Made by a program: the position numbers and the translations under genes
The notes under the pieces: model-generated
Told to the model about the DNA's origin: nothing
Databases searched by the model: none
What the model saw: the letters and a program-made list of their open reading frames with translations, nothing else
Source: Leadbetterella sp964563435
Lineage (GTDB): Bacteria; Bacteroidota; Bacteroidia; Cytophagales; Spirosomataceae
Assembly (NCBI GenBank): GCA_964563435.1
Contig: CAZLXI010000026.1
Coordinates: 1-64,000 of the forward strand
Length of the DNA: 64,000 nt
Direction of reading: 5' to 3'
Shown here: in pieces, positions 35,062-43,362 of the stretch
Layout of the letters: the number at the start of each line of letters is the position of its first letter
Numbering within the stretch: the first letter of the stretch is position 1

Positions 35062-36234
35062 TTAATACTGAAACTCTCCCATCTCACTCCTGATCGTCAG
35101 CTTCTTCTCATCCGAGGCCTCCACCCTTCCCACGATCTGTGCCTCCACACCGAAAGACTCCGAAATGCGGATCACCTCTGCGGCATACGTTTCAGGAAGG
35201 TACACTTCCAGGCGATGCCCCATATTGAACACCTTGTACATTTCGGCCCAGGAGGTACCACTCTCCTCCCGGATCAGCTTAAACAGGGGCGGTACCGGAA
35301 ACAGGTTATCTTTTACGACATGCACCTTATCCACAAAATGCAACACCTTGGTTTGGGCGCCGCCGCTGCAATGCACCATACCGTGTATCCTGCCCTTCAG
35401 CTCTTTCAGCAGCTCTTTTACAATGGGGGCGTAGGTGCGGGTAGGCGAAAGGATCAGCTTTCCCACGTTTACCAGCAGGGAATCATCGATCTTCACCTCA
35501 TCCAGCAGATCTTTTGAGCCGCTGTATACCAAGGAAGCGTCAATCGATCCGTCATAGCTCTCCGGGTACTTATCGGCGTATTTCTTTGCCAGCACATCGT
35601 GCCGGGCAGAGGTCAGGCCGTTACTTCCCATTCCGCCGTTATATTCTTCTTCATAAACCGCCTTCCCGAACGAGGCCAGCCCCACGATCACATCGCCCGG
35701 CGCGATCCTGTCGTTAGAGATCACCTCCTCCCGTTTCATCCGGGAGATCACCGTGGTATTAACGGCAATGGTCTTTACGAGGTCGCCCACATCTGCGGTC
35801 TCCCCCCCGGTACTGTAGATCTCGATCCCGTTCTCCCGAAGCATGGCCAGCACCTCTTCGCTTCCGTTGATCAGGGCCGAGATAACTTCACCCGGGATCC
35901 TGTGCTTATTCCTGTCGATCGAAGAAGACATCAGGATAGGCCCTGTAGCTCCCACGCAGATCAGGTCGTCGGTATTCATGATGATGGAATCCCGGGCAAT
36001 GCCCTTCCACACCGACAGGTCGCCGGTCTCCTTCCAGTAAAGATAGGCCAGGGAAGTTTTGGTGCCTGCCCCGTCGGCATGCATAATATTACAGTAATTC
36101 TCATCACCGCCCAATATATCCGGCGAGATCTTACAAAATGCTTTGGGGTATAAGCCCTTGTCCAGCTTTTCGATGGCCTTATGTACATCTTCTTTTGAGG
36201 CCGAAACACCCCGCTGCATATATCTTTCTGACAT
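35062..36234 (-). CDS. purM: Phosphoribosylformylglycinamidine cyclo-ligase
   Basis: A 390-residue PurM that closes the imidazole ring of FGAM to AIR with ATP, step five of purine synthesis. The motif HADGAGTKT near residue 55 binds the substrate-ATP site, and GSNGLTSARHD and MVHCSGGAQTK are typical. It is somewhat longer than the enterobacterial enzyme, as is usual in Bacteroidota. A TAATTTTG -7 box lies upstream on its strand. Confidence 0.93.
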   Translation of the reverse strand: MSERYMQRGVSASKEDVHKAIEKLDKGLYPKAFCKISPDILGGDENYCNIMHADGAGTKTSLAYLYWKETGDLSVWKGIARDSIIMNTDDLICVGATGPILMSSSIDRNKHRIPGEVISALINGSEEVLAMLRENGIEIYSTGGETADVGDLVKTIAVNTTVISRMKREEVISNDRIAPGDVIVGLASFGKAVYEEEYNGGMGSNGLTSARHDVLAKKYADKYPESYDGSIDASLVYSGSKDLLDEVKIDDSLLVNVGKLILSPTRTYAPIVKELLKELKGRIHGMVHCSGGAQTKVLHFVDKVHVVKDNLFPVPPLFKLIREESGTSWAEMYKVFNMGHRLEVYLPETYAAEVIRISESFGVEAQIVGRVEASDEKKLTIRSEMGEFQY

Positions 36235-36251
36235 ATAAATAAAATTTGGTG

Positions 36252-36259
36252 CAAAATTA
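36252..36259 (-). promoter_or_regulatory. Probable -7 box of purM
   Basis: TAATTTTG on the minus strand matches TAnnTTTG, 18-25 bp upstream of the start codon. The -33 element is weak. Confidence 0.45.
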
Positions 36260-36287
36260 CGGAAAAACTACGTAACACTAATTTACC

Positions 36288-36295
36288 TAACTTTG
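36288..36295 (+). promoter_or_regulatory. Probable -7 box of the thioesterase gene
   Basis: TAACTTTG matches TAnnTTTG, 16 bp upstream of the ATG, in the short divergent gap with purM. No good -33 TTTG is visible. Confidence 0.45.
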
Positions 36296-36311
36296 CAAAA
36301 AAATCTGATTA

Positions 36312-36842
36312 ATGCCGAAAGCTAAATACGTTAGGGAATCGCATACCGTCATGACGGAAATGGTTTTTCCTAACGACACCAACACCCTCTCAAACCTGAT
36401 GGGCGGAAACCTGATGCGTTTAATGGATATTGCAGGAGCCATCTGTGCACAAAAGCACAGCAACCGGATCGTGGTGACCGCCTCCGTGGATAACGTTTCC
36501 TTTGTCAACCCCATTCCCCTGGGAAATGTAGTGACCCTGGAAGCCCGCATTACCCGCGCATTCAATACTTCCATGGAGGTGGTGGTGGACGTGTACTCGG
36601 AGAACATCCCGGCCGGCGTAAAAAATAAGACCAACCAGGCCTTCCTTACTTTTGTGGCCGTAGATCAGAGTGGCCGCCCCATAGAAGTGTCCGAAGTAAT
36701 CCCGGAAACGGAAGAAGAAAAAACCCAGTACGAAAAAGCAATGCACCGCCGGCAATTGCGCCTTTTAATGGCCGGGAGGCTCAATGCCGCCGATACCGAA
36801 GAATTAAAAAAGACATTTTTTGAACGATCAGCTTCCATTTAA
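36312..36842 (+). CDS. Acyl-CoA thioesterase (hotdog fold)
   Basis: A 176-residue single-hotdog acyl-CoA thioesterase of the YciA/BFIT class. It should hydrolyse acyl-CoA to free acid and CoA. The central helix motif GGNLMRLMDIAGAICAQKHS (residues about 22-41) carries the catalytic Asp of the family; TASVDNVSFVNPI and a beta strand with TLEARITRAFNTSMEVVVD follow. The charged C-terminal tail (ADTEELKKTFFERSASI) extends past the fold. A single gene, cytoplasmic. Confidence 0.9.
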   Translation: MPKAKYVRESHTVMTEMVFPNDTNTLSNLMGGNLMRLMDIAGAICAQKHSNRIVVTASVDNVSFVNPIPLGNVVTLEARITRAFNTSMEVVVDVYSENIPAGVKNKTNQAFLTFVAVDQSGRPIEVSEVIPETEEEKTQYEKAMHRRQLRLLMAGRLNAADTEELKKTFFERSASI

Positions 36843-36855
36843 TCAATCCTACTCG

Positions 36856-36863
36856 TATCTTTG
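36856..36863 (+). promoter_or_regulatory. Probable -7 box of tRNA-Arg
   Basis: TATCTTTG matches TAnnTTTG. The tRNA starts 48 bp downstream. The -33 element is unclear. Confidence 0.45.
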
Positions 36864-36911
36864 CGTACTTTTTGAGCAAGGGTCTCTATTTAAACTCCTG
36901 TTCAGATAAAC

Positions 36912-36983
36912 GGCTCCATAGTTTAAAGGATAGAATGAAGGTTTCCGGTACCTTTGGTGGGGGTTCGATTCCCTCTGGGGCTA
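36912..36983 (+). tRNA. tRNA-Arg (anticodon CCG)
   Basis: The acceptor GGCTCCA pairs with TGGGGCT (first pair G-T, one T-G). The D arm spans TAGTTTAAAGGATAGAA. The anticodon stem AAGGT/ACCTT has loop TTCCGGT with anticodon CCG. The T arm is GGGGG-TTCGATT-CCCTC. The discriminator base is A; CCA is not encoded. A terminator follows directly. Confidence 0.92.
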
Positions 36984-36986
36984 CGA

Positions 36987-37030
36987 AACAGGGAAAGTGA
37001 TCACAATTATCGCTTTCCCTGTTCTTATTT
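36987..37030 (+). terminator. Intrinsic terminator of tRNA-Arg
   Basis: AACAGGGAAAG is exactly complementary to CTTTCCCTGTT across a 15-base loop, followed by CTTATTT. Confidence 0.85.
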
Positions 37031-37135
37031 CCAGGCCACCCGGTTTTTACCTGATTCTTCAATCTGGTCTTGATTTTCTCCACCGCTAATTTTGCTGTGC
37101 GGACATTTTCATCGTCAAAGGTGTGGGAATTTGAT

Positions 37136-37143
37136 TAAGTTTG
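37136..37143 (+). promoter_or_regulatory. Probable -7 box of the TonB-dependent receptor gene
   Basis: TAAGTTTG matches TAnnTTTG. Because transcription would start near 37150, the in-frame codon at 37141 cannot be the translation start, which supports a start at 37234. Confidence 0.5.
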
Positions 37144-37233
37144 TACCCGCTTAAGTCAGAAAACCCTTTACGTTACCATATGCCTTCGTTATCATCAATA
37201 TTATCAGCCTTTCCGAAACACCCTTGTTTCCTG

Positions 37234-39279
37234 ATGAGATTGCCCCTTACTTTTCTCCCGGTTGTTTTCGCCTGTACCTTCACTTTTGCACAGGCCGACA
37301 GCTCAAAAACCCTTCAGGAAGTAACCGTCAGAGGCTTTGAAACCCGCCAGACCCCGTTGCAAACCCCGGCCTCCGTAAGCCGCATCTCCCGTGAAGAGAT
37401 CAGCCGGCATTCCCTTTCCGACCCCTTACCGGTTTTTAATTCACTGGCCGGAATAAGGATGGAGGAGCGGTCACCCGGGAGCTACCGCCTCACCCTCAGA
37501 GGGTCTTCCCTGCGTTCTCCTTTTGGTGTAAGGAATGTGAAAATCTACTGGAACGGCATCCCGATGTCTGACGCTAACGGCACCACCTATTTTAACCTGG
37601 TCGATTTCAATACCCTTGGTTCCATCGAGATCCTGAAAGGTCCGGCCGGCAGTATTTTCGGGGCAGGTTATGGCGGAGTTGTCCAGTTAAATACGCCAAC
37701 GGCCTCTCCGGGTCATGAGCTTTCCGGCGGCTTTCAGGGAGGCAGCTTTTCATCCTGGCCCGGAAATGCACGCTATCAGTATGCTTCTCAGCGAATGAAT
37801 CTCCTGGCGGCTTTTTCCGGCAGGGGTTCGGAGGGCTACCGGAATCACTCCGGTATGTCGGGGTACAACCTGGCCCTTTCCGTTTCCTTTTTTTTGAATA
37901 ACCGGCATTCCGTCACTTTCTCGCACTCGGGAGCGCACATCGACTACCGGACGCCCGGCGGACTCACCCTGGCGCAGATGGAGGCCGACCGGCAGGCATC
38001 ACGCCCGGCTACCCCAACCCTGCCTTCTGCCCGTGAGCAGAATGCGGGAATAGAACAAACTTACCATCTTTCCGGTTTAACGCATGACTGGCATATGGCC
38101 CCCAAAACCTCGCTCAGCACTACCGTATTTTATGCCCAAAATGACCTGACCAATCCTTTCATAACCAGCTATGAGCAAAGGGATGAAAAAACAGGGGGGT
38201 ACCGGCTACTGGGTCGCAGCACGCACCGGAAGGTCATCCTGTATGCCGGCTCGGAAGGAATATTTACCTCCTCTCGTTTTCATGTGAGTCAGAATAATTT
38301 GGGTCAAAAAGGTGCATTCCTCTATGATACGGATCTCCTCTCCCGTCAGCTTACCCATTTTGTACAGGCGCAGCTCTCCCTGCCCGGGCAGGTGGAAATC
38401 ACCGGCGGATTAAGTTATAATACGCAGCTCTACCGGAATGAGACCGTCGAGGTGAACGGAGAAACCCTCTCCGTCAGGGAGAAGCCCGTGGTACCCTGGA
38501 GCCCCCGGATAGCAGTGCTCAAATCCCTGAATACCAAAGCAAGCTTGTTTTATACCTTCTCCAACGGCTATTCTCCTCCCACTGCCCAGGAAATGACGGC
38601 CAATTTTGAAAACGGACAAAACCTGCGCCTTCGTGCCGAAAAAGGAGTAAGTCATGAGATCGGCTTCAAATCGCAATGGACGGGCACCTTCCGCACAGAA
38701 ATAGCCGCTTACCACCAGGGGATCAGAAATGCTCTCGTACGGCAGGTTCTGGATAACGGCAGTGAGTATTTTCAAAACACCGGGAAAATTATCCAGAAAG
38801 GCCTGGAGATCACCAACCGGCTTACCCTTGAAAACAAGGAAAGCTATATCCGAACCACCGATCTCCTTCTTAACCTGACCCTGAACGACTTCCGGTTCGG
38901 ATCTTACATTAATGAAGGCATGAACCTTCAGGGAAAAAGACTTCCCGGTGCGCCGGGAGCCGGTGTGGCCTTCTCCGGAAAATGGGTTCAGAGAAAAGGA
39001 GTATACCTTACGGCCGATATTAACTACATCTCCGTCATGTATCTGAATAACGCCAATACTATCCGTAATGAAGGATATACCACCACCCGGCTGAGAGCGG
39101 GCTGGAAGTTCCAGATAGGTCATAAGACGTACATGAACCTTTATGGCGGGGCCGATAATCTCCTGAATGAGAAATACTCGCTCGGCTTTGATTTTAATGC
39201 CCTGGGCAGCAGATTCTATAACCCTGCCCCCCTGCGGAATTACCATGCCGGTGCGGGAATAACCCTTAAATTACAATGA
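37234..39279 (+). CDS. TonB-dependent outer-membrane receptor
   Basis: I place the start at the ATG at 37234 because a good signal peptide follows (MRLPLTFLPVVFACTFTFAQ). The product of 681 residues has a plug domain (about residues 25-140: LQEVTVRGFE, ETRQTPLQTPASVSRIS and the LRGSSLRSPFGVRN stretch) and a barrel of about 540 residues. The closing strand reaches AGITLKLQ at the C-terminus. It lacks the carboxypeptidase-regulatory domain in front of SusC-type proteins, so it resembles siderophore, vitamin or metal receptors. No SusD partner is adjacent. The cargo is unknown. Confidence 0.9.
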   Translation: MRLPLTFLPVVFACTFTFAQADSSKTLQEVTVRGFETRQTPLQTPASVSRISREEISRHSLSDPLPVFNSLAGIRMEERSPGSYRLTLRGSSLRSPFGVRNVKIYWNGIPMSDANGTTYFNLVDFNTLGSIEILKGPAGSIFGAGYGGVVQLNTPTASPGHELSGGFQGGSFSSWPGNARYQYASQRMNLLAAFSGRGSEGYRNHSGMSGYNLALSVSFFLNNRHSVTFSHSGAHIDYRTPGGLTLAQMEADRQASRPATPTLPSAREQNAGIEQTYHLSGLTHDWHMAPKTSLSTTVFYAQNDLTNPFITSYEQRDEKTGGYRLLGRSTHRKVILYAGSEGIFTSSRFHVSQNNLGQKGAFLYDTDLLSRQLTHFVQAQLSLPGQVEITGGLSYNTQLYRNETVEVNGETLSVREKPVVPWSPRIAVLKSLNTKASLFYTFSNGYSPPTAQEMTANFENGQNLRLRAEKGVSHEIGFKSQWTGTFRTEIAAYHQGIRNALVRQVLDNGSEYFQNTGKIIQKGLEITNRLTLENKESYIRTTDLLLNLTLNDFRFGSYINEGMNLQGKRLPGAPGAGVAFSGKWVQRKGVYLTADINYISVMYLNNANTIRNEGYTTTRLRAGWKFQIGHKTYMNLYGGADNLLNEKYSLGFDFNALGSRFYNPAPLRNYHAGAGITLKLQ

Positions 39280-39348
39280 CTCTCTCCCGTTCAGACAGCA
39301 AGTATCCCAAATAATCCTTAATTTCGCTGACCAAAAACTACCAATACC

Positions 39349-40866
39349 TTGAGCCTGGTAAACGAAGTAATCGGTTTTTTCATGAAAAGCAGGATAGGCA
39401 GAATTGAACATTTCAAAAGCTATCCTATAGAAACCCAGTTCGATGTCTTCCACAGCCTGATCGAGCGGGCGCGCTTTACCGAATTCGGCCTGAAACACGG
39501 TTTTGCCGATATCAAAAGCATCAAAGACTTCCAGGAGCGGGTGCCCGTGGTGACGTATGAAGAATTTTTTCCCTGGCTGGAACGGGTGCTCCGGGGAGAA
39601 AAAAATATTACCTGGCCTTCTGAAATAAGTTGGTTTTCCAAATCTTCCGGAACCACCAATGCCCGGAGTAAATTCATACCGGTCTCAGAAGAAGCCCTGC
39701 ACGAATGCAACTACCGGGGCGGGAGGGACGTTCTCACCTTATACATGGAAAATGTCCCTAACAACCAGCTTTTTAACGGGAAGTCCATTTCCATCAACGG
39801 CTCATTGCACCCCAATCCCTACAATGAAAGTGTACAGGCCGGCGATGTCTCTGCGATCATCACCAAAAATCTGCCCAAATGGGCCGAATATTTCAGGACC
39901 CCGCCATCAGAAATTGCACTACTTGATAAATGGGAAGACAAGATACAATATATGATTGCACATTGTTCCCATGAAAACGTGGTTGCCATGATGGGGGTAC
40001 CTACCTGGGGTGTAGTGCTGATCGAACGCATCATGGAAGCCACCGGTGCCAAAAATGCCCTGGAATTCTGGCCTAATTTCGAGGCCTTCTTCCACGGAGC
40101 CGTTTCCTTCACCCCCTACCGGGCAATGTTCCGGGAAAGGATCTTTCCTTCTGCAGAGGTCAACTATATGGAGTCTTACAATGCATCGGAAGGATATTTC
40201 GCCATCCAGGATGACCTTTCCCTGGAAGATCAGATGCTTCTGATGCTGGACTACGGCGTGTTCTTCGAATTCCTGCCTGCTGACGAATGGGAGAACTCCT
40301 TCCCCAAAGCGCTTACCCTCGATGAAGTAGAGCTGAATAAAAACTATGCCATGGTCATTTCCACCAACGCCGGGCTGTGGCGATACAAATTAGGCGATAC
40401 CGTAAAATTCACTTCCCGCTATCCTTTTCGGATAAAGATCTCCGGCCGGACCAAACATTTTATCAATGTGTTCGGAGAAGAGCTGATGGTGGAAAACGCC
40501 GACCAGGCACTCGCTTACACCTGCGAAAAATCAGGCGTAGAGCTCAAAGAATATACGGCTGCACCGATTTTCATGAACTCTGACTCCAAAGGGGGCCACG
40601 AATGGATCATTGAACTGACCTCACCACCGGAAAACCCTGAATCGTTTATCCGGATGCTGGATACCCGCCTGCGCGAGATAAACTCTGACTACGACGCCAA
40701 ACGACACAAAGACATGGCTCTACAAATGCCCAGGGTGCATTTCTGTCCGCAGGGGACTTTCCTGAAATGGCTTCACAAAAACAACAAGCTGGGAGGGCAG
40801 CACAAAGTGCCCCGTTTGAGTAATGAAAGAAAGTTGTTGGAAGAAATACTGGAACTGCCCGGATAG
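39349..40866 (+). CDS. GH3 auxin-responsive-promoter-type acyl-adenylating protein
   Basis: A 505-residue GH3-family protein of the ANL adenylating group. In plants GH3 enzymes link amino acids to jasmonate or auxin; the bacterial substrate is not known. Start codon is TTG at 39349, chosen because the first residues (MSLVNEVIGFFMKSRI) match the usual GH3 N-terminus. ATP motifs are SSGTTNARSKFIP (about residues 104-116), YNASEGYFAIQDD and WRYKLGDTVKF. Cytoplasmic. It follows the receptor gene by 69 bp. Confidence 0.9.
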   Translation: MSLVNEVIGFFMKSRIGRIEHFKSYPIETQFDVFHSLIERARFTEFGLKHGFADIKSIKDFQERVPVVTYEEFFPWLERVLRGEKNITWPSEISWFSKSSGTTNARSKFIPVSEEALHECNYRGGRDVLTLYMENVPNNQLFNGKSISINGSLHPNPYNESVQAGDVSAIITKNLPKWAEYFRTPPSEIALLDKWEDKIQYMIAHCSHENVVAMMGVPTWGVVLIERIMEATGAKNALEFWPNFEAFFHGAVSFTPYRAMFRERIFPSAEVNYMESYNASEGYFAIQDDLSLEDQMLLMLDYGVFFEFLPADEWENSFPKALTLDEVELNKNYAMVISTNAGLWRYKLGDTVKFTSRYPFRIKISGRTKHFINVFGEELMVENADQALAYTCEKSGVELKEYTAAPIFMNSDSKGGHEWIIELTSPPENPESFIRMLDTRLREINSDYDAKRHKDMALQMPRVHFCPQGTFLKWLHKNNKLGGQHKVPRLSNERKLLEEILELPG

Positions 40867-40878
40867 ATCATCTGTCGC

Positions 40879-41214
40879 TTATTCCCACTTATAACTACCG
40901 GAGTCAAAATCGGCAGACGACTCCCGGGAGGCCTCTGCATTTCTGTACTGTTCAAAATCAATATGGGGCAGAAGCTCGTGCTTTATATGATTGACCGCAT
41001 CCTGTAAGGCCTCTGCTACTTTATCAAGATCCTCTTTGTAAACAAAAAGCTTGGATTTTTCAAAAACAAAATCTCCGTCCTTTTGAAATCTTCTGCTTTC
41101 GGTAATAGTCAAATAGTAATCATTCGAACGAGTGGATCTCACATCAAAGAAATAAGTTCTTTTTCCTGCCCTTATCTTCTTTGAATATATCATTTCCTGG
41201 TCATCTCTTTCCAC
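40879..41214 (-). CDS. DUF3276 (PUR-like) nucleic-acid-binding protein
   Basis: A 111-residue protein of the DUF3276 family, bacterial relatives of PUR-alpha, which bind single-stranded DNA or RNA. The pattern KKIRAGKRTYFFDVR...SNDYYLTITESRRF (about residues 12-44) is the PUR repeat, and a second, KSKLFVYKEDLDKVAEAL, follows. It is convergent with the GH3 gene by 12 bp. The role in Bacteroidota is not well established. Confidence 0.9.
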   Translation of the reverse strand: MERDDQEMIYSKKIRAGKRTYFFDVRSTRSNDYYLTITESRRFQKDGDFVFEKSKLFVYKEDLDKVAEALQDAVNHIKHELLPHIDFEQYRNAEASRESSADFDSGSYKWE

Positions 41215-41419
41215 GCTGAAAATATAGTTTTATAGGTGATAAAAACGATCAAAAGTATACTTTAATTAATCATAAAAAAAATATTTACATGTAAAATAAT
41301 ACCTTTTTTTGATATTTTTCTTGGACTTTTCCAATAATTTGTGGAATATTTATCGCCAAAGATGTAAAATAGATACGGCTCTGCACAATAAAATCATAAA
41401 TAATTCATTGATTTGCAGT
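41215..41419. other. AT-rich intergenic region, DUF3276 to rlpA
   Basis: The 205-bp divergent gap is very AT-rich with runs of A and T, and should hold both promoters. I could not pick a clear pair. A longer in-frame extension of the rlpA gene runs into it from a TTG at 41309, but it lacks protein-like character. Confidence 0.4.
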
Positions 41420-41941
41420 ATGAAATATTTAAATAGAAAATTTTCATTGGTGTTTTTGATAATACTGATGATGTTAATGCCTAATTTAAGTATTTACGCC
41501 CAAAAGGTCGATATCGGCCATTCCTTTAAAGGGTATGCATCTTATTATCATACCAAATTCCTTGGACGTAAAACAGCCAACGGTGAGACCTTTATAAGAG
41601 GAGCCTATACCTGCGCTCACAAATCACTCCCCTTTGGAACTTTGATAGAAGTTGAAAATACCAAAACAGGCAGGTGGGTGATCGTCCGGGTAAATGACCG
41701 CGGACCTTTCGCAAAAAACAGGGTTCTGGACCTTTCCATTGACGCTGCAGAACACCTGGGCTTCATAGAAAGAGGTATAGCCCATGTCTCGGCAAAAATA
41801 GTAGGCTTTGACGGAAACCTTGAGATGCTGCGCGATGGCCTGGCGCTTGGGATCTATAATTCTTTCCTGGGGATAGAGAGTAATCCGCTGAAAATTCCTT
41901 ACTTGCCGTCTGAAAAAAGCAATGTATCTCTGGGAATTTAA
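41420..41941 (+). CDS. rlpA: RlpA-like double-psi beta-barrel protein
   Basis: I take ATG 41420 because a signal peptide follows directly (LVFLIILMMLMPNLSIYAQ). The 173-residue product has the RlpA DPBB domain at about residues 35-130: GYASYYHTKFLGRKTANGE, GTLIEVENTKTG and the conserved VNDRGPF with the catalytic-type Asp. RlpA cuts naked glycan strands or binds peptidoglycan at division sites. It has no SPOR domain. Its stop overlaps the start of the next gene (TAATG). Confidence 0.88.
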   Translation: MKYLNRKFSLVFLIILMMLMPNLSIYAQKVDIGHSFKGYASYYHTKFLGRKTANGETFIRGAYTCAHKSLPFGTLIEVENTKTGRWVIVRVNDRGPFAKNRVLDLSIDAAEHLGFIERGIAHVSAKIVGFDGNLEMLRDGLALGIYNSFLGIESNPLKIPYLPSEKSNVSLGI

Positions 41942-42849
41942 TGCTGGAACTGGATCTTTCAAAAATCCGTGAGTACGGGCGCCTCGACTTCCTCGCAAAA
42001 CAGCTCGTGGAAGGGTTTATCACCGGGCTTCACAAATCCCCTTTTCACGGATTTTCCGTGGAGTTTGCAGAACACCGGCTCTATAACGCAGGAGAAAGTA
42101 CCCGGCATATCGACTGGAAAGTCTTCAGCAAAACGGATAAGCTTTTCGTTAAAACGTACGAAGAAGAAACCAATCTCCGCTGCCATCTCCTGGTAGACGT
42201 ATCCTCTTCCATGTATTATCCGCAAAAATCCAGGGGAAAGCTGGCTTTTTCGGTGCTGGCCGCCGCTGCTCTGGCCCACATGCTGCAGCGTCAGCGCGAC
42301 GCCGTGGGACTGGTCACTTTTTCCGACCACATCGAAACCCAGACCGAGTGCAAATCCACTACCACCCACCTTCAAAAGGTGTTCCGGGAGCTGGAGCATG
42401 TGCTCAACCGTGAAAAAAGAAATCAGTCTACTGCCGTTGCCGATACCCTCCACCTGATCGCTGATAAGATTCATACCCGATCGCTGGTGGTGATCTTCAG
42501 TGATATGTTTGAAGATATGGAGAACAGTGACAGGCTCTTCTCGGCCCTTCAGCATCTTAAGCACAAGAAGCATGAAGTACTGCTGTTTCATGTAACCGAG
42601 AAAAAAACGGAGCTGGCCTTTGACTTTGCGGACGGCCCTTACGAATTCATTGACCTGGAAACCAATGAAAGGCTGAAGCTCCAGCCTGCTGACGTACGTG
42701 AGCGCTATACCAAAACCCTCAACGACTTCTATCATGAGCTCCTGATCAGGTGCGGTCAGTATAAAATTGACTTCATTGAAGCCGACATTGAAAAAGGGTT
42801 TGATCCCGTCATGTCTTCTTTCCTGGCCAAAAGGGCCAAAATGCGCTGA
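41941..42849 (+). CDS. DUF58 / von Willebrand factor A-type protein
   Basis: A 302-residue DUF58 protein with a vWA-like fold. The metal-site motif DVSSS (in LLVDVSSSMYY) is at about residues 88-92, and IDWKVFSKTDKLFVKTYEEE is the DUF58 hallmark. Such proteins usually pair with a MoxR AAA+ ATPase as a chaperone system; none is adjacent here. Its start codon shares bases with the rlpA stop (TAATG), so translation is coupled. Confidence 0.9.
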   Translation: MLELDLSKIREYGRLDFLAKQLVEGFITGLHKSPFHGFSVEFAEHRLYNAGESTRHIDWKVFSKTDKLFVKTYEEETNLRCHLLVDVSSSMYYPQKSRGKLAFSVLAAAALAHMLQRQRDAVGLVTFSDHIETQTECKSTTTHLQKVFRELEHVLNREKRNQSTAVADTLHLIADKIHTRSLVVIFSDMFEDMENSDRLFSALQHLKHKKHEVLLFHVTEKKTELAFDFADGPYEFIDLETNERLKLQPADVRERYTKTLNDFYHELLIRCGQYKIDFIEADIEKGFDPVMSSFLAKRAKMR

Positions 42850-42892
42850 TCCTTACCACTCAGCATTAAAATCAACCCATCTTAAAAAGGAA

Positions 42893-42925
42893 TTTGCACG
42901 ATATACCTGCGCCGGCTTATCTTTA
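42893..42925 (+). promoter_or_regulatory. Probable promoter of the YbjQ gene
   Basis: TTTG at 42893-42896, 21 bp, TATCTTTA at 42918-42925 (7 of 8 matches to TAnnTTTG at the defined positions is close but not full). The ATG follows at 42937. Confidence 0.4.
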
Positions 42926-42936
42926 AAAGAAAAAAC

Positions 42937-43257
42937 ATGTTACTGACAACAACCAACAACATCGAAGGCCGGACCGTAGCGGAATACAAAGCGCTGGTCA
43001 CCGGCGAGGTCATTATCGGCGCCAATATTTTCAAGGATTTCTTTGCCGGGATCCGCGATATTGTGGGTGGGCGTTCGGGCTCCTATGAAAGGGTGCTTCG
43101 TGAAGCAAAAGACAACGCCATCAGTGAAATGATCGAGAGAGCCCGGGCTTACGGTGCCGATGCCATCATAGGGATCGACCTCGACTACGAAACACTCGGA
43201 AAGAATAACGGCATGATGATGGTGACCGCCAGCGGCACCGCCGTCAAACTGAACTAA
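42937..43257 (+). CDS. YbjQ/UPF0145 family protein
   Basis: A 106-residue YbjQ-like protein (UPF0145, sometimes named heavy-metal-binding domain). The pattern TTNNIEGRTVAEYKALVTGE, ANIFKDFFAGIRDIVGGRSG and YGADAIIGIDLDYE are family features. It forms a pentamer in solved members; the cellular role is not established. Single small gene, followed by a GC-rich hairpin. Confidence 0.88.
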   Translation: MLLTTTNNIEGRTVAEYKALVTGEVIIGANIFKDFFAGIRDIVGGRSGSYERVLREAKDNAISEMIERARAYGADAIIGIDLDYETLGKNNGMMMVTASGTAVKLN

Positions 43258-43278
43258 TCCGGAAATAACAATGTTAAA

Positions 43279-43310
43279 CATTGCCCGGCTTTCGAAAGAG
43301 CGCCGGGCTG
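43279..43310 (+). terminator. Hairpin after the YbjQ gene
   Basis: GCCCGGC pairs with GCCGGGC, with an inner CTTTC/GAAAG pair, between the YbjQ gene and mutS2. There is little T-run, so termination may be weak. Confidence 0.5.
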
Positions 43311-43312
43311 CT

Positions 43313-43320
43313 TAATTTTG
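43313..43320 (+). promoter_or_regulatory. Probable -7 box of mutS2
   Basis: TAATTTTG matches TAnnTTTG, 42 bp before the ATG. A clear -33 TTTG is not visible; ATTG lies about 30 bp upstream. Confidence 0.4.
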
Positions 43321-43362
43321 CAGTTCCGGGGGAGGAAGCCCCTGTTGTTGAACGTTTAGACC

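Noticed and set aside
36886..37083. A 65-codon frame on the minus strand over tRNA-Arg
   Set aside because: It reads through the tRNA and its terminator in antisense; such frames with APEGIEPP-like sequence are common false genes over tRNAs.
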